Of a DNA stretch of 64,000 bases, positions 54,460 to 63,919 are shown in pieces. The DNA comes from CAZVCG01 sp964626265 (lineage in GTDB: Bacteria > Pseudomonadota > Alphaproteobacteria > UBA9219). Under the pieces are notes generated by a model that was not told where the DNA came from, searched no databases, and worked only from the letters and a program-made list of their open reading frames with translations. Where the stretch lies: the NCBI GenBank assembly GCA_964626265.1, contig CAZVCG010000005.1, positions 1 through 64,000 on the forward strand. Direction: 5' to 3'. Each line of letters starts with the position of its first letter. Within the stretch, counting starts at the first letter, position 1. A program made the position numbers and the translations under genes.

Positions 54460-57400
54460 TTACGCCACGAACGGGTTTTTGGGGCCGTTGCCGCGCACAA
54501 TCTGGCCGATTTCGCTGAGTTGTTGGTCGATGGGCATCGCTACGGCAGGGCGATTTTCGCGCCCCGCTTCTTCGATGCCCTCATCTTCGTGTTTATGATG
54601 TTCCTGCGCGATCATCAAAACGACGGCGGGGTGCACAAAGAGCGTGAACAGCGTACCGATGGTAAGGCCCGAGGCGATCACGAGACCCATGTTAAAGCGC
54701 GACAATGCGCCCGCGCCCGATGCCGTGATAAGCGGCACGACGCCCAACACCATGGCCGCGGTGGTCATCAGAATGGGGCGCAGCCGTATGCCGGAGGCGT
54801 GAATGATGGCCTCTTTTTTCGACATGCCTTGCTCCATGAGCCGATTGGCGAACTCCGCGATCAAGATGCCGTGTTTGCTGATGAGTCCCATGAGCGTGAC
54901 AAGCCCGACTTGCGTATAGATGTTGACGCTTGCGCCGCCGATGCCGAGCGTGATGAAGAGCAAGGCTCCCGATATGGCCATCGGCACGGAGATCAAAATC
55001 GTGATGGGATCGCGGAAACTTTCGAATTGCGCCGCGAGCGTCAAGAAGATGATGATCAACGCGAACATGAACGTCACGACGAAACCGCTGGATTCCTGCA
55101 CGAACTGGCGCGACTGGCCCGCGTAGTCGACGCCGAAGCCCTCGGGCAACGTGCGCGCGGCCATTTCCTTGAGAGAATTCAGCGCGTCGCCCAGGGTGAC
55201 CCCGGGGAACATGACGCCGGAGATGGTCGCGGCGTTCATTTGTTGAAACCGATTGAGCGTTTGGGGCGTCACTTTGGTTTTAATGTCGGCGATAGTGGAC
55301 AGGGGCACTATGCCGCCCGATCCTGTGCGTATGTAATAGTTTTTGATCTGGTCGGCGTTCAGGCGATATTCTTGTTGGACTTGGGGGATGACCTTGTAGG
55401 ACCTTCCGTAAAAACTGAAGTAGTTGACATATCCGCCGCCGAGCATGGCGCTGAGCGCGCTCCCGACATCGTTCATGGTCAGGCCGAGTTGAGCCGTCTT
55501 GTCGCGGTCGATGTCGACGGTTGCCTGCGGCAAATCGATTTTCAGGTCGGAGTCGAGAAAAAGGAACAGGCCGCTTTTGTTCGCTTCATCGAGCAGGTTT
55601 TTGGCGACATCGTCGATGCGCTCGAAAGGTTGCGTGGAGGTTATGACGAACTGGACCGGCATGCCGCGGCTTCCGGGAAGGGGCGGCGGCTGAAAAGCCG
55701 CGGCGCGGACGCCCGGGAGGGAATTCAGGTCGTTCTGGACGAGGGGTTGAAGGACGTTTGAGGAGCGCTCGCGTTTGTCCCAGGGTTTGAGGACCATGCC
55801 GGCGATAGACTGGCCGGGAAGGTCTATCTGGAACACGTGTTCCGTTTCCTGATAGGCCGTCAAGAGCCTGTGGGTTTCTTGCGAATAGATCAATCTTTGC
55901 TGCAAGGTGGCGTTGGGCGCGGCCGACGAAAAAGCGATCACGACGCCTTGATCCTCTTGAGGGGCGAGTTCCGTGCGCGAAGTCGTATAAAGGAAATAGA
56001 CGCTTCCCAGAACGATCAGCGAAAAGACCACCGTGACGGGCAGGTAGTTAAAGCTTGCGCGTAAAAGGCTTTCATACTTTTTCTGGAGCTTGTCGAAGTC
56101 GCGATCGAGAAAATCCATGTAGAATTTTTGCCAACGGGGACGAGGCGTTCCCTTTGGCTGGAGAATGCGCGAACACATCATCGGCGTCAGCGTCAAGGCG
56201 ATGATCGCGGAAATCGTAACCGCGCCGACCAAAGTGAAGGCGAATTCCGTGAAAAGGGCGCCAGTGAGGCCGGTCTGAAAGCCGATAGGGATATATACCG
56301 AAATCAAAACGACCGTCATTGCGATGATCGGCACGGCGAGCTCGCGCGCGGCGAGGATGGCGGATTCCGTGGGCGACAAGCCTTCTTCACGGTGGCGGTT
56401 GACGTTTTCGACCACGACGATGGCGTCGTCGACGACAAGGCCTATCGAGAGAACGAGGGCCAGCAGCGTGAGCAGGTTGATGGAAAACCCGAACGCCAGC
56501 ATCATGAAGAACGTGCCGATAAGCGACAGAGGTATGGCGACGGCGGTGATCAAAACGGAACGCGGCGACCCCAAAAAAGCGAAGACGACGGCGGTGACGA
56601 TCAAAAGGGCCTCGATAAGGGTTCTGACGACCTCGTCGATGGAGCTTTTCACAAACTTTGTAGAATCATACACGATTTGTCCGTTCAGGCTTTCCGGCAG
56701 CTCCTTTTGTATGTTCGGAAAAACCGAACGGATGTTCTTGACGACGGTCAGAAGGTTGGCGGACGGCGTGACCTTGATGCCGATGTAGACGGCCTTTTTG
56801 CCGTCGAATCCGACGCGGGATTCATAGTCTTCGGCCCCTAACGCGACGTTCGCGACGTCTTCGAGGCGTACGATGGCACCGTTTTGCTGTTTGACCACGA
56901 GCTTGCGGAATTCTTCCAGCGAACGCAGTCCGGTCGACGCGGTCAGGTTGACCTGCACCATTTGTCCTTTGGTGTTGCCGAGGCCTGAGATGTAATCGTT
57001 TTTGGCAAGCGCCAGCGAGACGTCGGCGGCGGTGAGCCCGTAAGCGGCCAGCTTATCGGGGTTGAGCCATGCCCGCAGGGCGAAATTTTGCCCGCCGAGG
57101 ATTTCCGCGGATTGCACGCCTTCGATGGCCTGCAATTTAGGCTGCACGACGCGGACGAGGTAATCGGTGATGCTGTTTTGCGGCAACGAGTCGCTGTTGA
57201 AACCGAGGTACATCGCGGCCAGCGTTTGCCCGACCTCGACGTTTATCGTCGGCTGTTGCGAGCCGGGAGGCAGCTGATTCAATACCGAGTTGATCTTGGT
57301 GTTTATTTCCGTCAGCGCCTTGTTGTAGTCGTAGTTGAGGCGGAGCGTGGCCGTGATCGTGCTGACGCTGTTGCGGCTGGTCGAGGTGAGGTAGTCGATG

Positions 57401-57627
57401 CCGTTCGCCTGCGCGATGGCGTTCTCCAGAGGCGTCGTGATGAAGCCCGCCACGACATCGGCGTCTGCGCCGTAATAAACGGTGGTGACCGTGACAACGG
57501 CGTTTTCGGTGCGCGGAAACTGCAACACGGGCAATGAAAACACTGCACGCAGCCCCAGAACGAGGATGAGGAGGCTGACCACGGTCGCCAGAACGGGCCG
57601 GCGTATGAACAGATCGGTGAATTTCAT
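54460..57627 (-). CDS. RND efflux permease (HAE1-like)
   Basis: 1055 aa, 12 membrane helices in two halves, each with a large periplasmic loop. Helix 4 carries the paired proton-relay aspartates (GLVVDDAIVVVENV). It exports drugs, detergents or other amphiphiles using the proton gradient, joining the adaptor and outer-membrane channel encoded upstream. The start overlaps the adaptor stop (ATGA). Local TetR control suggests induction by substrate. The substrate range cannot be read from sequence. Confidence 0.93.
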   Translation of the reverse strand: MKFTDLFIRRPVLATVVSLLILVLGLRAVFSLPVLQFPRTENAVVTVTTVYYGADADVVAGFITTPLENAIAQANGIDYLTSTSRNSVSTITATLRLNYDYNKALTEINTKINSVLNQLPPGSQQPTINVEVGQTLAAMYLGFNSDSLPQNSITDYLVRVVQPKLQAIEGVQSAEILGGQNFALRAWLNPDKLAAYGLTAADVSLALAKNDYISGLGNTKGQMVQVNLTASTGLRSLEEFRKLVVKQQNGAIVRLEDVANVALGAEDYESRVGFDGKKAVYIGIKVTPSANLLTVVKNIRSVFPNIQKELPESLNGQIVYDSTKFVKSSIDEVVRTLIEALLIVTAVVFAFLGSPRSVLITAVAIPLSLIGTFFMMLAFGFSINLLTLLALVLSIGLVVDDAIVVVENVNRHREEGLSPTESAILAARELAVPIIAMTVVLISVYIPIGFQTGLTGALFTEFAFTLVGAVTISAIIALTLTPMMCSRILQPKGTPRPRWQKFYMDFLDRDFDKLQKKYESLLRASFNYLPVTVVFSLIVLGSVYFLYTTSRTELAPQEDQGVVIAFSSAAPNATLQQRLIYSQETHRLLTAYQETEHVFQIDLPGQSIAGMVLKPWDKRERSSNVLQPLVQNDLNSLPGVRAAAFQPPPLPGSRGMPVQFVITSTQPFERIDDVAKNLLDEANKSGLFLFLDSDLKIDLPQATVDIDRDKTAQLGLTMNDVGSALSAMLGGGYVNYFSFYGRSYKVIPQVQQEYRLNADQIKNYYIRTGSGGIVPLSTIADIKTKVTPQTLNRFQQMNAATISGVMFPGVTLGDALNSLKEMAARTLPEGFGVDYAGQSRQFVQESSGFVVTFMFALIIIFLTLAAQFESFRDPITILISVPMAISGALLFITLGIGGASVNIYTQVGLVTLMGLISKHGILIAEFANRLMEQGMSKKEAIIHASGIRLRPILMTTAAMVLGVVPLITASGAGALSRFNMGLVIASGLTIGTLFTLFVHPAVVLMIAQEHHKHEDEGIEEAGRENRPAVAMPIDQQLSEIGQIVRGNGPKNPFVA

Positions 57628-58760
57628 CAGTAATCCTTGGGTTTCGGATCCGCATCGTTCGTCGGTTGAATGGCGTTGTTGATCGTTATGGGCGAACCGT
57701 TGCGGAGCTTGAGCTGTCCCGCGGTAACGATTTCGTCGCCTTCCTTGACGCCGCCGAGGATGGCGACCTGGTCGCCGCGCGTGTCGCCCGTCGTCACGAA
57801 AACCTGTTTGGCGACCAGGGAAGGTTGCCCGCCGCCGTTCACGCTTTCCTCTTTCGCGACGACGTAAACGGTGTTGCCGTAAGGGTTATATGTAATCGCC
57901 GTTTGCGGCAACGTTACGTGTCTTTGCGTGTCGCCCGCGGCCACGGCGACGTTGGCGAACATGCCCGGCAACAGGAGATGTTCAGGGTTTTTGAAGATTG
58001 CGCGGACAAGGATATTGCGGGTCGTTTGGTCGATTTTTGCGTTGACGGCCGAGATTTCGCCTTCAAAGGTCTTTTCGGGATAAGCGTCGACCTTGGCCGT
58101 AGCTTTCAGCCCCGTTTTGATTTGCGGTAGCGTTTGTTCGGGAAGAAAGAAATCAAGGTAGATCGGGTCAAGCTGTTGAAGCGTGACGACCGTCGTGCCG
58201 GGGTTCAGGTATTGTCCTACGTCGACCGACCGAATGCCGATGCGCCCGGAAAAGGGAGCGACAATGGTTTTCTTGCTGAGCAGGACGCGTTGAGCGTCGG
58301 CCTGGGCCTTGGCGGCGTCCAGCGCGGCTTTGTCGGCGTCGACGGCGGCTTGGCTGATGGCCTGGGCTTTAAGCTGTTTCTGGTCGCGCTCAAGCGTGAG
58401 TTCGGCAAGGCGGACCGAGGCTTCCAAAGCCTGAAGCTTGGCCACGTCGTCGCCGTCGCGCATGTGCAAAAGCACCTTGCCTTCTTCGACGTCGTCGCCG
58501 GATTCGAAGTTGATCGCATCGACAGTGCCGGCCACTTCCGGAGCCAGATCGGCGCCTTTCATGGCGCGCAAAGTGCCGACGGCCTTCAATTCCGGCTGCC
58601 AGTCCATAATTTTAGCCTTGATGGTCGATACGGTTTGCGGCGGATTGGCGGCGCCTTTCATGTGCTTCATCATCATTTTGTAGCCATAGGCCTTAAAGCC
58701 GAACACGCCGCCCAGCACGAGGCCGCATAACGCCAGCATGATGATCATGCGCTTTAACAT
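57627..58760 (-). CDS. RND periplasmic adaptor (membrane fusion protein)
   Basis: 377 aa from ATG 58760 (GGAGT site). One N-terminal membrane anchor, then a lipoyl half-motif (GTVDAINFESGDDVEEGKVL), an alpha-helical hairpin (~95-160), the second lipoyl half (APFSGRIGIRSVDVGQYL) and beta-barrel/membrane-proximal domains. It bridges the permease and the outer-membrane channel. The upstream in-frame stretch to 58799 is repeat DNA and is not counted. Confidence 0.92.
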   Translation of the reverse strand: MLKRMIIMLALCGLVLGGVFGFKAYGYKMMMKHMKGAANPPQTVSTIKAKIMDWQPELKAVGTLRAMKGADLAPEVAGTVDAINFESGDDVEEGKVLLHMRDGDDVAKLQALEASVRLAELTLERDQKQLKAQAISQAAVDADKAALDAAKAQADAQRVLLSKKTIVAPFSGRIGIRSVDVGQYLNPGTTVVTLQQLDPIYLDFFLPEQTLPQIKTGLKATAKVDAYPEKTFEGEISAVNAKIDQTTRNILVRAIFKNPEHLLLPGMFANVAVAAGDTQRHVTLPQTAITYNPYGNTVYVVAKEESVNGGGQPSLVAKQVFVTTGDTRGDQVAILGGVKEGDEIVTAGQLKLRNGSPITINNAIQPTNDADPKPKDY

Positions 58761-58780
58761 GAATTTTACTCCGTAAAATT

Positions 58781-58872
58781 TGGGTTCAGGGGTCAGCATT
58801 CAGGGTTCAGGGATTCTTTGTTTGCGGCGAGCTAACTTCTGATCCCTGACCCCTGATCCCCGGCCCCTGATC
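58781..58872. repeat. CAGGGGTCAG-type repeat cluster
   Basis: Several imperfect TTCAGGG/GGGTCAG units. TCAGGGGTCAG (58786-58796) is exactly inverted at 58846-58856. The array starts in the 46-bp gap before the adaptor gene and runs into the 3' end of the outer-membrane channel gene, where it encodes the unusual tail. Confidence 0.65.
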
Positions 58873-60354
58873 TTTGTTCCACCATCCGCCGCCCAGGGCG
58901 ACGAACAGCGCCGCCGTATCGGCAAAGCGGCGGGCCTGGGCCTGCACAAGGCCGATTTTCGTCTGCTCGTGCGTTTGCTCCGCCGTCAGCAGCGATAGAT
59001 AACTGATCGCGCCGGCATTGAATTGCTCGCGCGCCAGCTTGAGGCTGTCCGCCGCCGCGCGCTCGGCGGCGACTTGGGCTCTCAAGGCTTCGGCGTCGAG
59101 CTCGAGCGCTCGAAGACTGTCAGCGACGTTTTGGAAGGCGGTCAAAACAGTGCTGCGATATTGGGCCGCGGCGCGATCAAGCGCGGCTTCGCTGGCCTTT
59201 TTCTTGTGAAGCAGCTCCCCTCCATGGAACAGGGGCTGGAGCAAGCCCGCGCCTATGTTCCATGCGGCGGCGCCGGGCGAGAACAGGTTGGCGAGTTGCA
59301 CGGCGTTGACGCCGAAGCTTCCCGTCAGCGTAATCTGAGGCAGCATGTTGGCGGTGGCCACGCCGACTTCGGCGCTGGCGGCGTGAAGCTGGGCCGCCGC
59401 CGCCTGCACATCAGGGCGTTGTTCAACAAGTTGCGACGGCAAAGACAGCGGCAGACTTTCCGGCAGGCTCAGCTGGTCGAGGTCGAAGGCGGCGCCAAGC
59501 TCTTCGCTGGGGAACTGGCCTGCCAAAGCGGCAAGTTGATGGCGCGTTTGCGCCAGTTGTTTTTCAAGCGGAGGAAGCGTTGCCAGAGTCTGGGCCATCG
59601 ATGCCTCTTGCGCGAGAACGGCGGCTTTGGCGACCGCGCCAAGTTCAAATTGGCGCTTGAGAAGATTCAGTTGTTTGCGCTCGTCCTCTATGATTTCTTT
59701 CGTCGCGTTGATCTGCGCGCGTAGAGAAGCCTCCTGAATGGCGGCGGTCACGACGTTTGAAGTCAGAGCGATATAAGCCGCATCACGCGCGTATTTCTGA
59801 ACGTCCCTTTGCGCCTCGACGCTTTCAACCTGGCGGCGGATGCCGCCGAAAACGTCAAGCGGGTACGATACGCTGACCGAAGCATTGTAAAGCGAGAAGG
59901 AAGGCATGGATGAACCGGCCGCGGCGGTGCCTACGGTGGATGACTTTTTGCGCGACGTATTGAGGCTGCCGTCGATGCTGGGGAAGAAAGCGCCCTCGCT
60001 GGCCGCAAGGTTTTCCTGGGCTTCGCGTAAAGAGGCCTCGGCGGCTTGCAAGTCAGGGTTCGAGGCCAGGGCCTTGGCGATAAGCTTGTTCAATTGCTCG
60101 GAGCGAAACAAAGTCCACCACGCGCCGGGGATGTCTTCGCCGGGCTTGAATGTCTGAACCGTGCCGCCGCGGGTGTCCGCGTCGGTCGTTTGGACAGGCA
60201 GGCCGTTGGGGTTGTACGCGTAAACATCCGGAGCGGCCGGTTTCTTGAAGTCAGGACCGACAGCGCAGCTCGATAGCAATGTCGCAGTCGCCAGCAGCAA
60301 GGCGGCGCGGGAAGGGCCGGACAGTTTGGAACGGCTTTGGGGCATGATGGACAC
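58807..60354 (-). CDS. RND outer-membrane channel lipoprotein (NodT/OprM family)
   Basis: 515 aa. Lipobox LLSSC near residue 30, then two OEP repeats of long helices and strands (SLREAQENLAASEGAFFPSI; the second near 370-470). TolC-like trimer forming the exit duct. GTG 60354 is favoured by GAGG at a good distance; ATG 60345 is the alternative. The last ~20 residues (QGPGIRGQGSEVSSPQ) come from intergenic-type repeat DNA. First gene of the three-gene efflux operon. Confidence 0.9.
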   Translation of the reverse strand: MSIMPQSRSKLSGPSRAALLLATATLLSSCAVGPDFKKPAAPDVYAYNPNGLPVQTTDADTRGGTVQTFKPGEDIPGAWWTLFRSEQLNKLIAKALASNPDLQAAEASLREAQENLAASEGAFFPSIDGSLNTSRKKSSTVGTAAAGSSMPSFSLYNASVSVSYPLDVFGGIRRQVESVEAQRDVQKYARDAAYIALTSNVVTAAIQEASLRAQINATKEIIEDERKQLNLLKRQFELGAVAKAAVLAQEASMAQTLATLPPLEKQLAQTRHQLAALAGQFPSEELGAAFDLDQLSLPESLPLSLPSQLVEQRPDVQAAAAQLHAASAEVGVATANMLPQITLTGSFGVNAVQLANLFSPGAAAWNIGAGLLQPLFHGGELLHKKKASEAALDRAAAQYRSTVLTAFQNVADSLRALELDAEALRAQVAAERAAADSLKLAREQFNAGAISYLSLLTAEQTHEQTKIGLVQAQARRFADTAALFVALGGGWWNKDQGPGIRGQGSEVSSPQTKNP

Positions 60355-60488
60355 TCGAAACCTCAGTAAAAAGCGGCTGTTACAGGCCTCTGTTCACGTG
60401 CAGAATGTGATTAGAAACTCTCTGTGCGGGCAGAGATTTCTCTTAACACATTGTTAAGAAGCTTTACAGAATCGTTAACAAGGACTAT

Positions 60489-60512
60489 ACATTCATTCAT
60501 GTTTGTATGTAA
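60489..60512. promoter_or_regulatory. AcrR-like operator between efflux operon and tetR
   Basis: A 24-bp site with TACAT at one end, ATGTA at the other and CATTCATG/TTTGTATG inside, close to the operator of E. coli AcrR. A second palindrome, CTTAACA-CAT-TGTTAAG, lies at 60442-60458. Both are in the 219-bp divergent promoter region. The TetR product probably represses both directions. Confidence 0.6.
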
Positions 60513-60573
60513 ACAGGTTTCGCTTCCACCCTCAGGAAATTGTTGTTGATAAATAGAGCAGGATAATCCGCCG

Positions 60574-61197
60574 ATGGCACGTCGCACAAAAGATGAGGCA
60601 GAACAAACGCGTAGCGCCATTCTGGATGCGGCGGAGCTTGTTTTTTTCAAGCAAGGCGTGGTGCGGACGTCCCTGCAGCAGGTCGCCAGCGCGGCCAAGG
60701 TGACGCGCGGGGCCGTGTACTGGCATTTCCGCAATAAGATCGAACTTCTGAAAGCGATGGTGGAGCGTGTAGTCCTCCCTCAGGAGCACATTCTGGAACA
60801 GCTCGAGGCCAGCGATTCGCCCACCCCTCTCGACGATCTAAGCCGTGCGTGTTGCGAAGCCATGCGCCAGATGATTCATGACGCGCGTCGCCGCCGCGTT
60901 TTCACGATCTTGACGCAACGCTGCGAATATGTGGCGGATATGCAAGAGTTCATCAAAACGCGCCATGAGTTCAGGGAGCGCATGCAGACGCGCCTTATCC
61001 GTCTGTTCGAACGTGCGCAAAAACTCGATTTGCTGTCTCCATCATGGTCGCCGCGCATCGCGGCGTTGACTTTACATAGCCTTATGTACGGCCTCATCTC
61101 GAATTTGGTGATGGATTGTCCGGAGTGCCCAAGCCCTTCAATCGAAAAGACCAATAACGCCTGCATCGCGGCGTTTTTCAAAGCTGTGGGCGTTTAG
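60574..61197 (+). CDS. TetR-family repressor of the RND operon (AcrR/TtgR-like)
   Basis: 207 aa. N-terminal HTH (~10-57: RSAILDAAELVFFKQGVVRTSLQQVA...VTRGAVYWHF, read in parts) matches the AcrR/TtgR group closely. The C-terminal ligand domain is the usual length. It is divergent from the efflux operon across a region with an AcrR-like palindrome, so local repression released by efflux substrates is likely. Confidence 0.9.
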   Translation: MARRTKDEAEQTRSAILDAAELVFFKQGVVRTSLQQVASAAKVTRGAVYWHFRNKIELLKAMVERVVLPQEHILEQLEASDSPTPLDDLSRACCEAMRQMIHDARRRRVFTILTQRCEYVADMQEFIKTRHEFRERMQTRLIRLFERAQKLDLLSPSWSPRIAALTLHSLMYGLISNLVMDCPECPSPSIEKTNNACIAAFFKAVGV

Positions 61198-61301
61198 GTC
61201 AACGTTCAACGCTTTGTCTTCCCTTGAACATCTTCTCCTTTTTACAAATCGCTTCGTTATAGTTAAAACCGTCGAAAAGAAAAATGGGAAGGTGCTTTGG
61301 A

Positions 61302-63842
61302 ATGCGTTTATTGGGTGCTTTGTTTTCTCTGGCGCTACTATTGGTCGGCGTTGCCGCCGGTGCGCTGGTGCTAGGTTTCAGCTATTACGGTAAGAACCTG
61401 CCGGATTATGAGTTCCTAAAGGACTATCAGCCGCCGATCCTGACGCGCATTTACGCCGACGACGGGCGTATGATGGCGACGATTGCGGCGGAACAACGCA
61501 TTTTCGTGCCCATTAAGACGATCCCCAAGCACGTTACCGACGCCTTTATTTCCGCCGAGGATCAAAGCTTTTATCAACACGGCGGCGTAGATTTCATGGG
61601 TATCGTCCGCGCGGCCTTTATGAACCTGAAAAACGTGGGCCGCGACCGCCGTCCGATGGGCGCGTCGACGATTACGCAACAAGTCGCGAAAAACATGTTG
61701 CTGAGCAACGAGGTGTCTATCGCGCGCAAGGCGAAAGAGATCATATTGGCCATGCGGCTTGAAAAAGCGTTGAGTAAAGAACGCATTCTCGAAATCTATA
61801 TCAACGAAATTTTTCTTGGGAACCGTTCATATGGCGTGGCGGCGGCGGCGCTCAATTATTTCAACAAGTCGCTCGACGAATTGACGATTGCCGAAGCAGC
61901 CTATCTCGCCGCGCTACCCAAGGCGCCGAACAATTACAACCCGGTGCGCGATCATGACGCCGCCGTCGCGCGACGCAACTGGGTCATCGGGCGCATGGAG
62001 GAAGACAGGCGCATTTCGCGCGACGAAGCCAATGCGGCGCGTCAGGAGCCCTTGCAAACGCGTTCGCGCGACGAGGCGGAAACGGTCACGGCCGATTACT
62101 TCACGGAAGAAGTGCGCCGCCAGCTGGCCGCTCTGGTGGGCGAGAAAAACCTGTTGGAAGGCGGTCTGGCCGTGAAAACGAGTCTCGATCCGCGCCTGCA
62201 GGAAATTTCCAGTCGCGTGTTGCGCGAAGGATTGATCGAGTTCGACAGGCGGCAACGCGGCTGGCGCGGGCCCGTCGGGCATTTGCCGACGTTGCAGGCA
62301 TGGCAGGCGCAGCTGAAGAAAATTATGCCGCCGCCCGGCGGCGAAGCGTGGCCGTTGGCCGTCGTGATCGGGTTCAAGGATAACGCCGCATCCATCGCGT
62401 TGATCGACGGAACGCGGGGAAGCATTCCCTGGAGCGAAATGAGCTGGGCGCGGCGCGAATTGCCCGACGATAAATTCGGCCCACCCATCAAAAAGCCGAG
62501 CGATGTGTTGGCGGCGGGCGATGTCGTGATGGTCGAAAAGGTGAAGGCGGGCGAGGACGGCAAGCCTTATCCCGAAAACACATATACGCTCCGGCAGGTG
62601 CCTGTTGTGGAAGGCGCTATCGTTGCGCTCGATCCGCACACGGGCCGCGTCTTCGCCATGAACGGCGGTTTTAGCGCGAAAATCAGCCAGTTCAACCGCG
62701 CGACGCAAGCCAATCGCCAACCCGGTTCGGCGTTCAAGCCGTTCGTTTATTTGGCCGCGCTGGACAAGGGTTTTACGCCCGCCAGCCTTGTTCTTGACGC
62801 GCCGTTCGAATATGTGCAGGGGCCGGGTCTGCCGTTGTGGCGGCCCGAAAACTATTCCCAGCAATTCTATGGCCCGACGCCGTTGCGTGTGGGCATCGAA
62901 AAATCGCGCAACGTGATGACGGTGCGGCTTGCGAACGCCATCGGCATGGAGGCGGTTGTGGAGACCGCCAAGAAGTTCGGCATCGCCGACGACATTCCCA
63001 ACTTGTTGTCGTTTTCGCTGGGGGCGAAGGAGACGACGGTTCTACGCTTGACATCGGCGTATGGCATGATCGTGAACGGCGGGAAGAAAATCACGCCGAG
63101 TTTGATCGACCGCGTACAGGACCGCGACGGCCGCACAATCTGGCGGCAGGATGGCCGCGCGTGCGAAAGGTGCCTGACATCGGTGTGGGACGCGTTGGCG
63201 CCCGTGCCGGAAATCCCCGATGCGCGCGAGCAGATACAGGACCCGCGCACGGCCTATCAAATGGTTTCGTTCCTTGAAGGCGTCGTTCAGCGCGGCACGG
63301 CCGCGAAGATGAAAGGCATCGGCTTTCCGCTGGCTGGCAAAACGGGTACGACGAACGAGGCAAAAGATGCATGGTTTATCGGCTTTACGCCCGATCTGGT
63401 GTGCGGGGTGTTCGTCGGCTTTGACGATCCCAAGCCGCTCGGCTCTCACGAAACGGGCGCAAGCGTCGCCGTGCCGATATTCCAGAAGTTTATGGCCGAG
63501 GCCATGAAAGGCAAGCCTGCCACGCCTTTCCGCGTGCCGCCCGGGCTGCGCATGGTGCGCGTCGATCCAGAAACGGAAGAGTTGGCTCCGCCTAGCGCCA
63601 AGAACGCGATATGGGAGGCGTTCATTCCCGGCACCGAACCGCAGGAAGGCGTGGAGCGTGTGGTGCTTGACGGCAGCGTGACAGGACAAGCAGCGCAAGG
63701 CGCGGCGGCGGCGGGATTTGCGCCACCAGCGACAGGGACGGAAGGCGCGCCAGTCGTTATCGAGGGAGCGCCGCCCGACCCCTATGTTTCGCACCAGACG
63801 CCCGTTACGCCATCGACGCAGGGGACGGGCGGGTTGTATTGA
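61302..63842 (+). CDS. mrcA: Class A penicillin-binding protein 1A
   Basis: 846 aa from ATG 61302 (852 from 61284). N-terminal membrane helix, then the GT51 glycosyltransferase domain with EDQSFYQHGGVD, GASTITQQVAKN and RKAKEIILAMRLE. An OB-like insert (~310-430) follows. The transpeptidase has SAFK (SxxK), SRN (SxN) and KTGT. It polymerises and cross-links peptidoglycan in the periplasm. The Ala/Gly/Pro-rich tail is typical of alphaproteobacterial PBP1a. Confidence 0.94.
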   Translation: MRLLGALFSLALLLVGVAAGALVLGFSYYGKNLPDYEFLKDYQPPILTRIYADDGRMMATIAAEQRIFVPIKTIPKHVTDAFISAEDQSFYQHGGVDFMGIVRAAFMNLKNVGRDRRPMGASTITQQVAKNMLLSNEVSIARKAKEIILAMRLEKALSKERILEIYINEIFLGNRSYGVAAAALNYFNKSLDELTIAEAAYLAALPKAPNNYNPVRDHDAAVARRNWVIGRMEEDRRISRDEANAARQEPLQTRSRDEAETVTADYFTEEVRRQLAALVGEKNLLEGGLAVKTSLDPRLQEISSRVLREGLIEFDRRQRGWRGPVGHLPTLQAWQAQLKKIMPPPGGEAWPLAVVIGFKDNAASIALIDGTRGSIPWSEMSWARRELPDDKFGPPIKKPSDVLAAGDVVMVEKVKAGEDGKPYPENTYTLRQVPVVEGAIVALDPHTGRVFAMNGGFSAKISQFNRATQANRQPGSAFKPFVYLAALDKGFTPASLVLDAPFEYVQGPGLPLWRPENYSQQFYGPTPLRVGIEKSRNVMTVRLANAIGMEAVVETAKKFGIADDIPNLLSFSLGAKETTVLRLTSAYGMIVNGGKKITPSLIDRVQDRDGRTIWRQDGRACERCLTSVWDALAPVPEIPDAREQIQDPRTAYQMVSFLEGVVQRGTAAKMKGIGFPLAGKTGTTNEAKDAWFIGFTPDLVCGVFVGFDDPKPLGSHETGASVAVPIFQKFMAEAMKGKPATPFRVPPGLRMVRVDPETEELAPPSAKNAIWEAFIPGTEPQEGVERVVLDGSVTGQAAQGAAAAGFAPPATGTEGAPVVIEGAPPDPYVSHQTPVTPSTQGTGGLY

Positions 63843-63919
63843 TAAATCAATAGGATATACTTGTTATTACTTGCGGGATTTTTTGTTAAAATGACATGGT
63901 CAGTTAGAAGGATTGCTCT

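Noticed and set aside
54454..55761. 435-aa frame opposite the RND permease
   Set aside because: Shadow frame; Arg/Asp/His-rich composition and no ribosome site.
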